From the NCBI RefSeq assembly GCF_025127995.1, contig NZ_JAHLYP010000038.1, positions 62,001-126,000 of the forward strand: 64,000 bases of DNA, given 5' to 3'. This DNA is from Synechococcus sp. CS-1332 (GTDB taxonomy: Bacteria > Cyanobacteriota > Cyanobacteriia > PCC-6307 > Cyanobiaceae). The notes under the pieces were generated by a model, which was given only the letters and a program-made list of their open reading frames with translations, made no database searches and was not told the DNA's origin. Below, piece by piece: positions 55,850 to 64,000 of this stretch (positions are counted from its first letter, which is position 1; every line of letters begins with the position of its first letter). The translations under genes and the position numbers were made by a program.

Positions 55850-57028
55850 ATGCCGGCCCCGTTGTCGCTCTCCGCCCGGGCGCAGGCGTTGCAGCCATCG
55901 CTCACCCTCGCCATCACCGCCAAGGCCCGTGAGCTGCGCACAGGCGGCAAGGACATCTGCAGCCTCAGTGCCGGTGAGCCCGATTTCGATACGCCCGCCT
56001 TCATCCGCCAGGCGGCGTCTCAGGCCCTCGAGGCCGGCCACACCCGCTATGGACCGGTGGCCGGCGAACCGGAGCTGCGCCAGGCCATTGCCGCCAAACT
56101 GAGCCAGGAGAATGGCGTCCCCACCCGGGCCGACCAGGTGCTGGTGACCAACGGCGGCAAGCAGGCCCTCTACAACCTGTTTCAGGTTCTGCTCGATCCC
56201 GGGGACGAGGTGCTGCTGCCGGCGCCCTACTGGCTGAGCTACCCGGAAATGGCCCAGTTGGCCGGGGCCAGCGTCCGCTGCCTCACCACAGAGGCCAGCG
56301 GCGGCTTCCGCTTCAGCCCCGAGCAGCTGGAGGCGGCGATCACCCCCTCCAGCCGGCTGCTGGTGCTCAACAGCCCCTCCAATCCCACCGGCATGGTGCT
56401 CAGCCGCGCCGAACTGGAGGCGATCGCCGCCGTGCTGCGCCGCCATCCCGCCGTGGCGGTGGTGTGCGACGAGATCTACGAAATGCTGCTCTCCCCGGGT
56501 CACAAGCACCACAGCCTGGCGGCGCTGGCCCCCGATCTGGCCGAGCGGATCTTCATCGTCAATGGCTTTGCCAAGGGTTGGGCCATGACGGGCTGGCGCA
56601 TCGGCTGGCTGGCGGGGGCCCGCCATGTGGTGGCTGCCGCCAGCGCCCTGCAGAGCCAGAGCACCAGCAACGTCTGCACGTTCGCCCAGTACGGGGCCCT
56701 GGCGGCCATCAGCGGCTCGCGGGACTGCGTCAAGGAGATGGCGGCCGAGTTCAGCCGTCGGCGCGCCCGGCTCAGCGAAGGTCTGATGGCGATCCAGGGC
56801 CTGAACTTGCTGCCCCCCGAGGGGGCCTTCTATGCCTTCCCAGACGTGAGCGCCTGGGGCCTCGATTCGATGACCCTGTGCGGCCGGCTGTTGGAGGAGG
56901 TGGGACTGGCGGTGGTGCCCGGTGCCGCCTTCGGCGATGACCGCTGCATCCGCCTGTCCTGTGCGGCCTCCCCCGCCACGATCGACGACGGTCTGGAGCG
57001 GCTGCGGCGCTTCGGCGAGAGCCTCTGA
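55850..57028 (+). CDS. aspC: Class I aminotransferase (aspartate aminotransferase-like)
   Basis: A PLP enzyme of about 392 residues with LSARAQALQPSLTLAITAKA at the N-terminus. GEPDFDTPAFIRQAA and YGPVAGEPELRQAIA follow, then NGGKQALYNLFQVLLDPGDEV, NSPSNPTGMVLS and the PLP lysine in NGFAKGWAMTGWRIGWLAG. The arginine for the substrate alpha-carboxylate is in CIRLSCAAS. It is most like class Ib aspartate aminotransferases, which may also use prephenate. ATG 55850 fits the family better than ATG 55805. Confidence 0.9.
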   Translation: MPAPLSLSARAQALQPSLTLAITAKARELRTGGKDICSLSAGEPDFDTPAFIRQAASQALEAGHTRYGPVAGEPELRQAIAAKLSQENGVPTRADQVLVTNGGKQALYNLFQVLLDPGDEVLLPAPYWLSYPEMAQLAGASVRCLTTEASGGFRFSPEQLEAAITPSSRLLVLNSPSNPTGMVLSRAELEAIAAVLRRHPAVAVVCDEIYEMLLSPGHKHHSLAALAPDLAERIFIVNGFAKGWAMTGWRIGWLAGARHVVAAASALQSQSTSNVCTFAQYGALAAISGSRDCVKEMAAEFSRRRARLSEGLMAIQGLNLLPPEGAFYAFPDVSAWGLDSMTLCGRLLEEVGLAVVPGAAFGDDRCIRLSCAASPATIDDGLERLRRFGESL

Positions 57029-57072
57029 GCGCCCCGTCGGTGCTGAATGCTCGCCCCACGACGGGCTCACCG

Positions 57073-57744
57073 ATGCAGATCCCCAGGAAGCTGGTGGTGC
57101 TGGGGGACAGCGGGGTGTTCGGCTGGGGTGATCCGGAGCAGGGGGGCTGGTGCGAGCGCCTGCGCCGCCATTGGATGGACCTGCCCCAGGGGCCGGTGTT
57201 GTACGGCCTGGGGGTGCGCGGCGACGGCCTGGAGCGGCTGGCGGCCCGCGCCGAGGCTGAAGTGAGCCACCGGGGCGAGTTGCGCCGCCAGCGACCCCAG
57301 GGGATCCTGCTCTCGATCGGCCTCAACGACACGGCCAGGGTGGGGCGGCCCGACGGCCGGTTCCAGCTGGCGCCCGAGGCCTTCCTGTTCGGCCTGCAGC
57401 AGCTGTTGCCCCGGCTGCAGGCCATCGCGCCGGTGTTCGTGCTGGGCCTCACGCCGGTGGACGAGGCCGTGATGCCCTTCGCCGAGCTGCTGTGGTACGA
57501 CCTGGCCAGCGTGCGGCTCTACGAGGGCCTGCTGGAGGAAGCCTGCATGGAGGCGGATGTGTCATTCCTGCCCCTGCTCGATGGCCTGCTGGCCGACCCC
57601 CTCTGGCTGCAATGGCTGTGCAGCGACGGTCTGCATCTCAATGGCGACGGCCACGGCCAGCTCTACCGACGGCTTCGCTCCTGGAGCCCCCTGTTGCATT
57701 GGGCCGAGCTGGATCCCCACAGCAGCGTGACGGTGGCGCACTGA
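57073..57744 (+). CDS. SGNH/GDSL-type hydrolase
   Basis: A 223-residue hydrolase with the GDS block VLGDSGVFGWGDP (catalytic serine), block III glycine-asparagine pair in LSIGLNDTARVG and the catalytic Asp-His in CSDGLHLNGDGHGQL. These are the four SGNH signature residues. There is no signal peptide, so it is cytoplasmic. The substrate could be an acyl ester or carbohydrate ester. ATG 57073 is chosen; the upstream ATG 57040 adds eleven unrelated residues. Confidence 0.85.
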   Translation: MQIPRKLVVLGDSGVFGWGDPEQGGWCERLRRHWMDLPQGPVLYGLGVRGDGLERLAARAEAEVSHRGELRRQRPQGILLSIGLNDTARVGRPDGRFQLAPEAFLFGLQQLLPRLQAIAPVFVLGLTPVDEAVMPFAELLWYDLASVRLYEGLLEEACMEADVSFLPLLDGLLADPLWLQWLCSDGLHLNGDGHGQLYRRLRSWSPLLHWAELDPHSSVTVAH

Positions 57745-57750
57745 TCCCGG

Positions 57751-57792
57751 CTCACGCCTCACGCCTCACTCCTAACTCCTCACTGCTCACTG
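57751..57792. repeat. Short tandem heptamer repeat, six copies
   Basis: Six exact-period heptamers lie end to end: CTCACGC twice, CTCACTC, CTAACTC, and CTCACTG twice. They begin six bases after the SGNH hydrolase stop, in the non-coding gap before the sigma factor. This is like the short tandemly repeated repetitive (STRR) heptamers described from filamentous cyanobacteria. Confidence 0.7.
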
Positions 57793-57910
57793 CACCCAGC
57801 TGGCCTTGATGGCATCACCCGATCGGAGGAAGGGAACTCCTCCCATCCGGTGAACCTCCGCCGCCTGCCTGCGGCGACTCTGAAGAAACGGACCCTGCTG
57901 GAACACCTCC

Positions 57911-58906
57911 ATGGATCGCCCTCCGCCATCCCCCCCTCCACCGGCCCCCGCGCTGCTGGCGACCCGCCGGGCGCCCCAGCCAGACCTCTGCCTGGGCTGC
58001 CGTGAGATCCCTGAGGCGATCGTGGATCGCCGCACCCGCAATCGCCGCCGGCTCAAGGCCTTCGCCAACGCCACCGATCCAGAAAGCCGGCTGCATTGGC
58101 GCAACTTGCTGGTGGAGGACAACCTGCCGCTGGTGTACGCGATCGCCGGACGCCAGGGCGCCGACACTGGCCTGCCCTTCGAGGATCTGGCCCAGGTGGG
58201 CAGCCTTGGCCTGATCAGGGCCGTCGAAGCCTTCGATCCTGATCGCAACGTCAGCCTCAGCAGCTTCGCGGTGCCTTACATCCAGGGGGCGATGCGGCGG
58301 GAACGGCGGGATCGCCAGCCCATGGTGCGTCCGCCCCGGCCCCTTTGGGATCTGCACCAGCAGGTGCTCAGCCTCCAGGAAGCCCGCCGGCGCAAGGGAC
58401 TGGAGCCATTGCCGTCCGCTGCCCTCGCCGATCGGTTGGCCTGCGACCCGACCCGGCTCGAGGAAGCCCTGGGTGTCCACAGTGCCGCCAGGGTGCGCAG
58501 CCTGGATGCCCCCCTTGGCCAGGGTGGAGGCGATGCCGACGCGGCCGGCTGCCTGCTGGATCTGCTGGCGTCCCCCGCCGCTCCCGCTGGGGACGACGAG
58601 ATGGCAAGCGTCAGCGACGCCCGCAACGCCCAGGGTCAGTGGTTACGGCAGCAGCTGGCGGACCTTGATCCCCTGGAGCGGGAACTCCTGGTGGGCCGCA
58701 TCGATGTGGGTTGCACCTGGGTGGAGCTGGGCCGGAAACTCGGGATCCCGGCCCGCCAGGCCCAGCGCCGCTGCGACGCCGCCCGCGATCGCCTGCGCCG
58801 CGCCGCCCTCGCCTGGCGGCAGCAGGTCCTCAGCCCGCCCCAGGGGCCAGCCCGTGCACCAGACCCATGGCCAGCAGGGCCGCCAGCAGCGTCTGGAGCC
58901 CGTTGA
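57911..58906 (+). CDS. Alternative sigma-70 family RNA polymerase factor
   Basis: A 331-residue sigma factor. After a Pro-rich N-terminus, region 2 is clear: LLVEDNLPLVYAIAGRQGAD, LPFEDLAQVGSLGLIRAVEA and FDPDRNVSLSSFAVPYIQGA, ending MRRERRDRQ (core binding and -10 recognition). Region 3 follows. The C-terminal region 4 helix-turn-helix reads WVELGRKLGIPARQAQRR. No region 1.1 is present, so it is not the primary sigma factor. The last 77 bases overlap the convergent DUF92 gene. Its regulon is unknown. Confidence 0.85.
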   Translation: MDRPPPSPPPPAPALLATRRAPQPDLCLGCREIPEAIVDRRTRNRRRLKAFANATDPESRLHWRNLLVEDNLPLVYAIAGRQGADTGLPFEDLAQVGSLGLIRAVEAFDPDRNVSLSSFAVPYIQGAMRRERRDRQPMVRPPRPLWDLHQQVLSLQEARRRKGLEPLPSAALADRLACDPTRLEEALGVHSAARVRSLDAPLGQGGGDADAAGCLLDLLASPAAPAGDDEMASVSDARNAQGQWLRQQLADLDPLERELLVGRIDVGCTWVELGRKLGIPARQAQRRCDAARDRLRRAALAWRQQVLSPPQGPARAPDPWPAGPPAASGAR

Positions 58907-59591
58907 CCACTTCATTGCTGAGCCAGCCCCAGCGCTGCTGAAGGCTGGCTCCCACAACACTTTCGGCCAGTGTGGCCACCAGCCCGACGCCGCTGACCAG
59001 GAGCGCCAGAGGCCAGCCACTGATCATCCCGAGGACCATCATCGTCAGGGTCATCAGACCGCTGCCCACCAGGCTGGCGGCCGTGCCCTCCAAGCTGATG
59101 GCCCCCTCGGTGCCGGGCGGCACCGCCCTGAGACTGGTGATCAGCACAGTGTGGCGACCCCAGCGTTTACCGATCTCGCTGCCGAAGGTGTCACCGAGCT
59201 TGGCGGCGAAGCTGGCGGCGAACCCGGCCAGCAGCAGCGGCACCGCCGCCAGCGGGGCCCGGCAGGCCAGCAGGGCCAGCACGGTTCCCACCAGGGCCGA
59301 GCCCCAGACGTTCTCGGGACCCCGCCGGCCCTCGCGGGCCTCCGCCAGCCCCAGTTCCCGTTTGCGGCGGAAGCCGAGCTTGGTCACCAGGCTGCCCAGG
59401 GCCAGATAGGCGACCACCGCCAGCCAGCCACGCCAGCCCAGGCTCCCCCACAGCAGGGTGCCGAGCACCCCGGCATGCACCCAGCCCGCCCGCGTCAGCA
59501 GGGGCAGACGCTGGGCGACGGCGATCAGCAGCCCATTGATCACCAGGGCCGCTAGCCAGTGCAGGGGGTCCTGGGGCGGTAGCGACACCAT
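58830..59591 (-). CDS. DUF92 family membrane protein (phytyl phosphate kinase-like)
   Basis: A 253-residue polytopic membrane protein of the DUF92/TIGR00297 family. It contains the diagnostic RRGPENVWGSALVGTVLALL and AAKLGDTFGSEIGKRWGRH, then ISLEGTAASLVGSGLMTLT. Plant VTE6 in this family phosphorylates phytyl phosphate for tocopherol and phylloquinone synthesis, which suits a chlorophyll-recycling cyanobacterium. The specific activity is inferred from the family. ATG 59591 is used. It converges on the sigma factor gene. Confidence 0.82.
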   Translation of the reverse strand: MVSLPPQDPLHWLAALVINGLLIAVAQRLPLLTRAGWVHAGVLGTLLWGSLGWRGWLAVVAYLALGSLVTKLGFRRKRELGLAEAREGRRGPENVWGSALVGTVLALLACRAPLAAVPLLLAGFAASFAAKLGDTFGSEIGKRWGRHTVLITSLRAVPPGTEGAISLEGTAASLVGSGLMTLTMMVLGMISGWPLALLVSGVGLVATLAESVVGASLQQRWGWLSNEVVNGLQTLLAALLAMGLVHGLAPGAG

Positions 59592-59682
59592 GGTGGGCAC
59601 CCGACTGTGTTGCACAGATCTAAGCGAGCCGCCCCCTGGTACCGCCTTCGGCGGATAATCCCTGCATCCGGTGGTGCTCCGA

Positions 59683-60051
59683 ATGGTCTTCAAACGACCC
59701 AAGTTCTTCCTTGATCTGGGCGGCGGCGAAGGCAACGACCCCTCGGTGCTGGTGGCCCCCCCCATGGCCAAGGTCTCGCCCGAAACCACGGACGCCCCTC
59801 AGGCGGCCGAGGCCCAGACCAGCGTGGCAGCGGAGGCAGAAGTCTCCCTTCCCCCCGTCTCTGGCCTCACCACCGCCGAAGAGATCGCCGCCGAACTGGC
59901 TGCCGCCGAGGCGCTCCGGCCCGCTCCGACGATGGCCACCTTCGCCCCCGACTGCGTCACAGCCGGTGGTGCCACCCCGATGAAGCGCCGCACCCCCGGG
60001 GCCAACCTGGGCCTGTTCAAGGAGATGGCGGCCGGCATGATGCGCTCCTGA
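59683..60051 (+). CDS. Conserved picocyanobacterial-type hypothetical protein
   Basis: A 122-residue protein. A basic N-terminus (MVFKRPKFFLDLGGGEGND) is followed by a long Ala-, Glu-, Thr- and Pro-rich linker. A conserved-looking tail reads TMATFAPDCVTAGGATPMKR and RTPGANLGLFKEMAAGMMRS. No family is recognised. The start ATG 59683 is preferred to 59671. The last 35 bases overlap the convergent rsmE. Confidence 0.6.
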   Translation: MVFKRPKFFLDLGGGEGNDPSVLVAPPMAKVSPETTDAPQAAEAQTSVAAEAEVSLPPVSGLTTAEEIAAELAAAEALRPAPTMATFAPDCVTAGGATPMKRRTPGANLGLFKEMAAGMMRS

Positions 60052-60820
60052 GCGCCCGCCAGTCGGCCAGCACGGCCAGGCCGCCCACCGCGGCCGTGGC
60101 CGTGCGCAGGATCGATCCCCCCAGGCTGACGGGATGCCAGCCGGCTGCTTCGGCCCGTTCCTCCTCCTCGGGGCTCCAACCCCCTTCCGGACCGATCGCC
60201 AGCCGGATCCCGGCGGCGAGCTCGCTGTGGCTGGCCCCATCGGCCAGTTGCCGTAGCCGCTGGCTGCAGAGCGGCAGGGCGTCCCGGCGGGTGGTGGCCA
60301 GCAGGGCGATCCCAGTGGCCGGCCGGGCCAGCCAGGTCCCGGCTTCGCACGGGGATTCAAGCAGCGGCTGCCACAGCCGTTCGCACTGCTCGGTGGCCTC
60401 CCGCACGATCCCCCGCCAGCGATCGAGCGGGCAGCGCTCAGCGGCGGTGCCGCGCGCGGCCAGCAGGGGTTGCAGCCGGTCGGCGCCCAGTTCGGTGGCC
60501 ATGCGCCAGACCAGATCCGCCTCCCGCTTGGGCACGGCCATGGACAGCTCCAGGGATGGCGTGATCGGAGCCTCCTTGCGCAGGGGCGCCTGGGGGGCTT
60601 GCTCCAGCCGCAGCCGTCGCTCCGGTTCAAGCAGGGCCGTCCAGAGCTGGCCGACGCCATCGACCAGCGCCAACCGATCACCGGGCCGATAGCGCAGCAC
60701 CCGTTCCAGGTAGTGGCTTTCCTGGTCCTCCAAAATCAGACAGCGGCCATCGCCCCCCCGCTGGGCCAGGGCGGCGATCCGCTCCGGGGCGATCAGCAGC
60801 CGGCGCAACTCCCGCCCCAT
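60017..60820 (-). CDS. rsmE: 16S rRNA (uracil-1498-N3)-methyltransferase
   Basis: A SPOUT-class methyltransferase, 267 residues, acting on the small ribosomal subunit. RRLLIAPERIA and the PUA-like N-terminal domain with HYLERVLRYRPGDRLALVDG are followed by the knotted SPOUT core. This ends in AIGPEGGWSPEEEERAEAAG and SLGGSILRTATAAVGGLAVL, the AdoMet-binding trefoil knot. The stop overlaps the neighbouring hypothetical gene and the start abuts the DUF3531 gene. Confidence 0.93.
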   Translation of the reverse strand: MGRELRRLLIAPERIAALAQRGGDGRCLILEDQESHYLERVLRYRPGDRLALVDGVGQLWTALLEPERRLRLEQAPQAPLRKEAPITPSLELSMAVPKREADLVWRMATELGADRLQPLLAARGTAAERCPLDRWRGIVREATEQCERLWQPLLESPCEAGTWLARPATGIALLATTRRDALPLCSQRLRQLADGASHSELAAGIRLAIGPEGGWSPEEEERAEAAGWHPVSLGGSILRTATAAVGGLAVLADWRALRSASCRPPSP

Positions 60821-61266
60821 CAGTCCCTGGAGAACGGGCTGTCGGGTTCCTCCTCGATCGGCCAGTCCTCGTTCAGCCCGCCGATCACCAGCTCGGTGAT
60901 CTCCAGCACGTCATTGTCGAGCTGGCGCAGGGCGTTGATCAGCACATCAAGGGCCAGGGCATCGCTGGTGCCCAGGTCGACCCAGCACCGCGCCCAGTCG
61001 TCCTGATACTCCATCGGTCCCATGTTGTGCATCAGGGCCGGCAGGCAGCGCTCGGCGGTCTCGGTGTCGTAGGCGAGCCAGCCGAGATCCACGCCACCTT
61101 CATGGGTCTGCAGGTTCTCGGCGTTGAAGGCGCCCAGCTTGCCGAGGAAGAACCAGCTGTCGAAGGCCGTTTCCACATAGCCCCGCTCGGCGCCACCGGG
61201 CTGGTCGGTGAAGTGCATCCAGATCCAGCAGTTGAACGGATCCACCTCGCGAAATCGGACATCCAT
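60820..61266 (-). CDS. DUF3531-family protein
   Basis: A 148-residue protein conserved in cyanobacteria and plastid-bearing organisms: MDVRFREVDPFNCWIWMHFT, RGYVETAFDSWFFLGKLGAF and MHNMGPMEYQDDWARCWVDL. It ends in an acidic stretch (NEDWPIEEEPDS). No function is known to me. ATG 61266 gives the conserved N-terminus, and its stop overlaps the rsmE start by one base, so the genes are coupled. Confidence 0.8.
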   Translation of the reverse strand: MDVRFREVDPFNCWIWMHFTDQPGGAERGYVETAFDSWFFLGKLGAFNAENLQTHEGGVDLGWLAYDTETAERCLPALMHNMGPMEYQDDWARCWVDLGTSDALALDVLINALRQLDNDVLEITELVIGGLNEDWPIEEEPDSPFSRD

Positions 61267-61346
61267 GGGGGAAGGGGGCAAATGGCGCGCATGTCCCCCC
61301 ATCCAACACGCTCCACCGCCGCAGCGCCGGACGGCATGCTGGTGCC

Positions 61347-62000
61347 ATGCTCGATGTCCTTGGTCTGCGGTACCACCCCGCCACGGCGCCGGCGCCGGTG
61401 CTGGCGGACGTGTCGTTGCAGCTGACGGTGGGAGCCCCGGCCCTGGTGGCCGGCCGCAGCGGCAGCGGCAAGACGACGCTGCTGGAGGTGATCTGCGGCC
61501 TGGCTGAAGCTGAGGCCGGTCGCTTCCTCTGGCAGGGCGAGGCCCTCAACAGCCGCCAGCGCCGCTGGCTGTGCGGCCTGGTGTTCCAGTTCCCGGAACG
61601 CCACTTCCTCGGCCTGACGGTGGGTCAGGAACTGAAGCTGGGCCAGCGCCGCCTCACCGCCGAGAAGGCCGAGGCCGTCCTGCAGCAGGTGGGCCTCGGC
61701 AACCTCTCCCTGCAGCAGGCGCCGGAGCGCCTCAGCGGCGGCCAGCAGCGCCGTCTGGCCCTGGCGGTCCAGCTGGTGCGTGAGGCCCGGGTGCTGTTGC
61801 TGGATGAGCCCACCGCCGGCCTCGATTGGACCGTGCGGGAGGAGGTGCTCCAGCTGCTCGGGGAGCTGGCCAGGGAACGGGCCCTGCTGGTGGTCACCCA
61901 CGAACCCGAACTGTTCCGGGGCGTCATCGAGCGGGGCTGGCGGCTCGAGCAGGGAACCCTGAGGCCCCTGGAAGTGTTGCGATCCAGCTCCTTACGATGA
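61347..62000 (+). CDS. ABC transporter ATP-binding protein
   Basis: A 217-residue stand-alone ATPase. Walker [17 protein letters not shown], the Q-loop [20 protein letters not shown], the signature [16 protein letters not shown], Walker [13 protein letters not shown] and the switch histidine VTHEPELF are all present. The FQFPExHFLG Q-loop resembles that of ECF-type (cobalt/vitamin) importers and a plastid ABC ATPase. No membrane partner is nearby, so the cargo is unknown. Confidence 0.88.
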   Translation: MLDVLGLRYHPATAPAPVLADVSLQLTVGAPALVAGRSGSGKTTLLEVICGLAEAEAGRFLWQGEALNSRQRRWLCGLVFQFPERHFLGLTVGQELKLGQRRLTAEKAEAVLQQVGLGNLSLQQAPERLSGGQQRRLALAVQLVREARVLLLDEPTAGLDWTVREEVLQLLGELARERALLVVTHEPELFRGVIERGWRLEQGTLRPLEVLRSSSLR

Positions 62001-62025
62001 CCATCGGATCGCACGGGATGAGTTG

Positions 62026-62943
62026 ATGGCGGATCGCATGCTGAGGGCCACCGGTGCCGGCGGCGGCATCCGCTTGGTGGCGGTCACCACCACGTCAGCC
62101 AGCCGTCAGGCCAGCGAGCGGCACGGGCTCTCCTTCCTCACGACGGCCCTTCTGGGCCGGGCCATGACGGCCGCCCTGTTGCTGGCCAGCTCGATGAAGG
62201 TGGCCCATGGTCGGGTCAATCTGCGCATCCAGTCCGACGGCCCCCTGCGCGGCCTGATGGTGGACGCGGGCCGGGATGGCACCGTGCGGGGCTACGTGGG
62301 CCGGCCGGAGCTGGAGCTGGATCTGTTGACCGATGCGGACGGTGGCCACCGGTTCGACTTCCGCCGCGCCACCGGCACCGGTTACCTGCACGTGGTGCGG
62401 GACCGGGGCCAGGGGGAACCCTTCAGCAGCACCGTGGAGCTGGTGAGTGGCGGCATCGGTGAAGACGTGGCCTCCTATCTGCTCCACTCGGAGCAGACCC
62501 CTTCGGCCCTGTTCGTCGGGGAGACGATCGACAGCACCGGCGTGCGCTGTGCCGGGGGGGTGCTGGTGCAGGTGCTGCCGAAGGCGGCGCGGGAACCGGC
62601 TCTGGTGGCGCTACTGGAGGAGCGCTGCCGGGAAATCACTGGATTCAGCGATCGGCTCGCCGCCAATGCCGACCAACTCCATGCCCTGTTCGAGGACATC
62701 TTCCCGGACCTCGATCCCCAGCCCCTCGGTGTGGGCTCCGTCGAGCAGCCCGTTCAGTTCCACTGCCCCTGCAGCCGCTATCGCAGCGTCAGTGCCCTCA
62801 AGCTGCTGGGCCGTGATGAACTCACCGCCATGCTGGACGAGGACGGTCAGGCGGAACTGACCTGCCATTTCTGCAATGAGGTGTATCGGGTGGAGGCCGC
62901 TGAGTTGCAGGAGCTGATTGATGAGCTGGCCCCTGTGGTCTGA
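62026..62943 (+). CDS. hslO: Redox-regulated chaperone Hsp33
   Basis: A 305-residue holdase activated by oxidation. The N-terminal domain starts [20 protein letters not shown]. The zinc-binding redox switch has four cysteines: [14 protein letters not shown] (CxC) and [13 protein letters not shown] (CxxC), typical of Hsp33. ATG 62026 is used; a TTG at 62023 is possible. It protects proteins under oxidative stress, which fits an oxygenic phototroph. A strong hairpin follows the stop. Confidence 0.94.
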   Translation: MADRMLRATGAGGGIRLVAVTTTSASRQASERHGLSFLTTALLGRAMTAALLLASSMKVAHGRVNLRIQSDGPLRGLMVDAGRDGTVRGYVGRPELELDLLTDADGGHRFDFRRATGTGYLHVVRDRGQGEPFSSTVELVSGGIGEDVASYLLHSEQTPSALFVGETIDSTGVRCAGGVLVQVLPKAAREPALVALLEERCREITGFSDRLAANADQLHALFEDIFPDLDPQPLGVGSVEQPVQFHCPCSRYRSVSALKLLGRDELTAMLDEDGQAELTCHFCNEVYRVEAAELQELIDELAPVV

Positions 62944-62946
62944 GCC

Positions 62947-62983
62947 CTGCTGATCGCCTAAGCAGAACTCAGGCGATCAGCAG
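62947..62983. terminator. Perfect 13-bp hairpin between hslO and convergent gene
   Basis: CTGCTGATCGCCT at 62947-62959 pairs perfectly with AGGCGATCAGCAG at 62971-62983 around an 11-base loop. It begins three bases after the hslO stop and covers the end of the convergent CPP1-like gene, so it can act as a bidirectional terminator, though without a long T-run. Confidence 0.6.
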
Positions 62984-63655
62984 AGCGCCCAGCAACAGCA
63001 GCAGGATGGCTGGGATGCTCTGGAGCTGCAGGGTGTTGATCGGCAGGGACTGGCTGAGGGAAGCTCCCAGCCCACCAGCCAGCAGACCGCCAAGGACCAG
63101 ACCCAGGCAGAGAAGCGCGAAGGACCAGCCCACCGCCCCCAGGAAACGCCCATGGCGCCGCTGCAGGTTGAGCACGGTGACCCCGGTGGCCAGCGCCGTC
63201 AAGAGTTCGGGGGCGGCCCCGGGCATCAGCACGAGCAGCACCAGCAGCACCCCATCGGCCGCCAGAGGAAACCAGAGGTCCCGGCCGCTGGCCAGCTGCA
63301 GCTGGGGCAGGGAGAAGCTGGGTCGGGGAAGGCGTGAGGGGGGAAGCTGGGGCAGGCTCGGCAGGGCGGAGAGTGCCGGACGGCTCGGAGGCGGGGACGC
63401 CTGCTCCCTCTGGGAGGCCGAGCGGGCGGCGCTGCTGACCCTGCCCTGCTGGCGTTCCTTCAGCCGATCCATCAGCACCGCGTCGTAGGCCGACTCAATG
63501 CGAGAACGAACCAACGGATCATCACCGGCCTCTCCCAGCCGAGCCAACTTGGCCTCCTGGACCGTGTCGAAGGAGGCATCAGGGGCGACCCCGAGCCGCT
63601 CGTACGGATCGGAAGCGTCAGGGGACGGTTGGGGCTGGGCAGATCCTTGGTTCAT
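62969..63655 (-). CDS. CPP1-like chaperone protein (DUF3353)
   Basis: A 228-residue protein with a J-domain-like N-terminus (DPYERLGVAPDASFDTVQEA, ESAYDAVLMDRLKERQQGRV). A Pro-rich linker and then three or four C-terminal membrane helices follow (LVLLVLMPGAAPELLTALAT, VGWSFALLCLGLVLGGLLAG, LQSIPAILLLLLGALLI). This is the layout of plant CPP1, the chaperone-like protein of protochlorophyllide oxidoreductase (POR). In cyanobacteria it may stabilise a chlorophyll-synthesis enzyme. The assignment rests on domain order. Confidence 0.82.
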   Translation of the reverse strand: MNQGSAQPQPSPDASDPYERLGVAPDASFDTVQEAKLARLGEAGDDPLVRSRIESAYDAVLMDRLKERQQGRVSSAARSASQREQASPPPSRPALSALPSLPQLPPSRLPRPSFSLPQLQLASGRDLWFPLAADGVLLVLLVLMPGAAPELLTALATGVTVLNLQRRHGRFLGAVGWSFALLCLGLVLGGLLAGGLGASLSQSLPINTLQLQSIPAILLLLLGALLIA

Positions 63656-63679
63656 GCCATCGAGCGTATCGAGGCGAGG

Positions 63680-63961
63680 CTAAAAAAGCGGTTCGCTGCG
63701 GTGATATCCCGCTTCCTGTTGCAGTCGGCGCGTGCAGGCCTCGGCCTCCTCAATAGCCAGCGAACGGCGCCGTTTGAGCAGAGGCATCTGGGGAGGCAGG
63801 TGGCTGCCTTCGCGCATCTCCACTGCCCCTTGCGAGGGCTGGAAACTGACGTAATCACTGCCCCCGTCGCTGCGGGGACGCACCAGCCAGAGCGGGAGTG
63901 GCGTCACGGATCGAGGCATCGCTGTGACCGTCCGTTGCGGCGTGACGAATTGTTGCTTCAT
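63680..63961 (-). CDS. DUF1651-like small protein
   Basis: A 93-residue protein: MKQQFVTPQRTVTAMPRSVT, PLWLVRPRSDGGSDYVSFQP and MPLLKRRRSLAIEEAEACTR. The pattern of a WL..-P start, a middle beta strand, RRRxLxxEEA and a C-terminal aromatic recalls the picocyanobacterial DUF1651 family, by memory only. It lies 24 bases upstream of the CPP1-like gene on the same strand. Only 39 bases remain to the window edge. Confidence 0.5.
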   Translation of the reverse strand: MKQQFVTPQRTVTAMPRSVTPLPLWLVRPRSDGGSDYVSFQPSQGAVEMREGSHLPPQMPLLKRRRSLAIEEAEACTRRLQQEAGYHRSEPLF

Positions 63962-64000
63962 TCTGCCCCCTCTGATCGCCTGACGCGAGGGAGGGTTCCC

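Noticed and set aside
55784-57070. Long minus-strand open frame continuous with the uracil-DNA glycosylase
   Set aside because: It is antisense to the well-supported aminotransferase and has no domain; high G+C makes long antisense frames common here. Translation should start near 55783.
57751-57792. Possible CRISPR array
   Set aside because: The repeat units are seven bases with no spacers.

Overview
The window is chromosomal DNA from a high-G+C unicellular cyanobacterium, most probably a picocyanobacterium of the Cyanobium/Synechococcus type. The evidence is the photosynthetic gene content: acsF (chlorophyll cyclase), psb30 (Ycf12 of photosystem II), a Ycf20/DUF565 gene, a CPP1-like gene, and several small families found mainly in cyanobacteria. 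Supporting signs are the tight gene packing, frequent GTG/TTG starts and many short convergent overlaps. No rRNA, tRNA, CRISPR array or complete insertion sequence was seen.

Layout. 1-1800: the start of a secreted protein and a MscS channel with a C-terminal cyclic-nucleotide-type domain. 1809-2602: a decayed cytochrome P450. 2655-5845: an accessory island of visibly lower G+C, all on the minus strand, which I read as an integron cassette array. Next to its right-hand end is an attI-like site (5784-5801 core, with two 10-bp direct repeats at 5806 and 5836). Leftwards from it come an alpha/beta-hydrolase of haloalkane-dehalogenase type, a GNAT acetyltransferase, a two-helix membrane protein, a second GNAT and a SnoaL-like protein. 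One convincing attC fold lies at 4794-4877 and there are weaker candidates at 3697-3825 and 4255-4281. No integrase gene is visible. 5949-8267: an unusual esterase-subtilisin fusion.

From about 8.3 kb on the content is ordinary host chromosome. 8.3-17.2 kb: polysaccharide deacetylase, lpxD, leuB, a proteobacterial-type phosphoribulokinase, prepilin peptidase, accD, an oxidoreductase and class II aldolase. 17.2-31.6 kb: a UPF0182 membrane protein, thrC with a MoaD/ThiS-like protein, a bicupin, an FtsH, rpmF, glycerate kinase-ycf20-HAD phosphatase, recJ, a ClC channel with psb30 antisense to its end, a YkgJ-like protein and two half-size GDT1 genes. 31.7-40.9 kb: an RNB-family protein with an apparently degenerate active site, ubiX, acsF, the tldD/tldE pair and fmt. 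41-52 kb: a DEAD-box helicase, TerC, an NAD-type GAPDH, a zinc-ribbon metallopeptidase, mfd and an HPPD-like VOC protein. 52-64 kb: C-terminal processing protease, ispG, family-4 uracil-DNA glycosylase, an aminotransferase, an SGNH hydrolase, a sigma factor, a DUF92 protein, rsmE, DUF3531, an ABC ATPase, hslO and a CPP1-like protein.

How the genes work together. Carbon metabolism is represented by phosphoribulokinase, aldolase, GAPDH and glycerate kinase. Photosystem and pigment functions come from acsF, psb30, ycf20, DUF92 and CPP1. tldD/tldE, recJ/clc, the GDT1 pair, glycerate kinase/ycf20/HAD and accD with its two followers are closely coupled gene sets. The cassette island stands apart from all of these in base composition, orientation and gene type.
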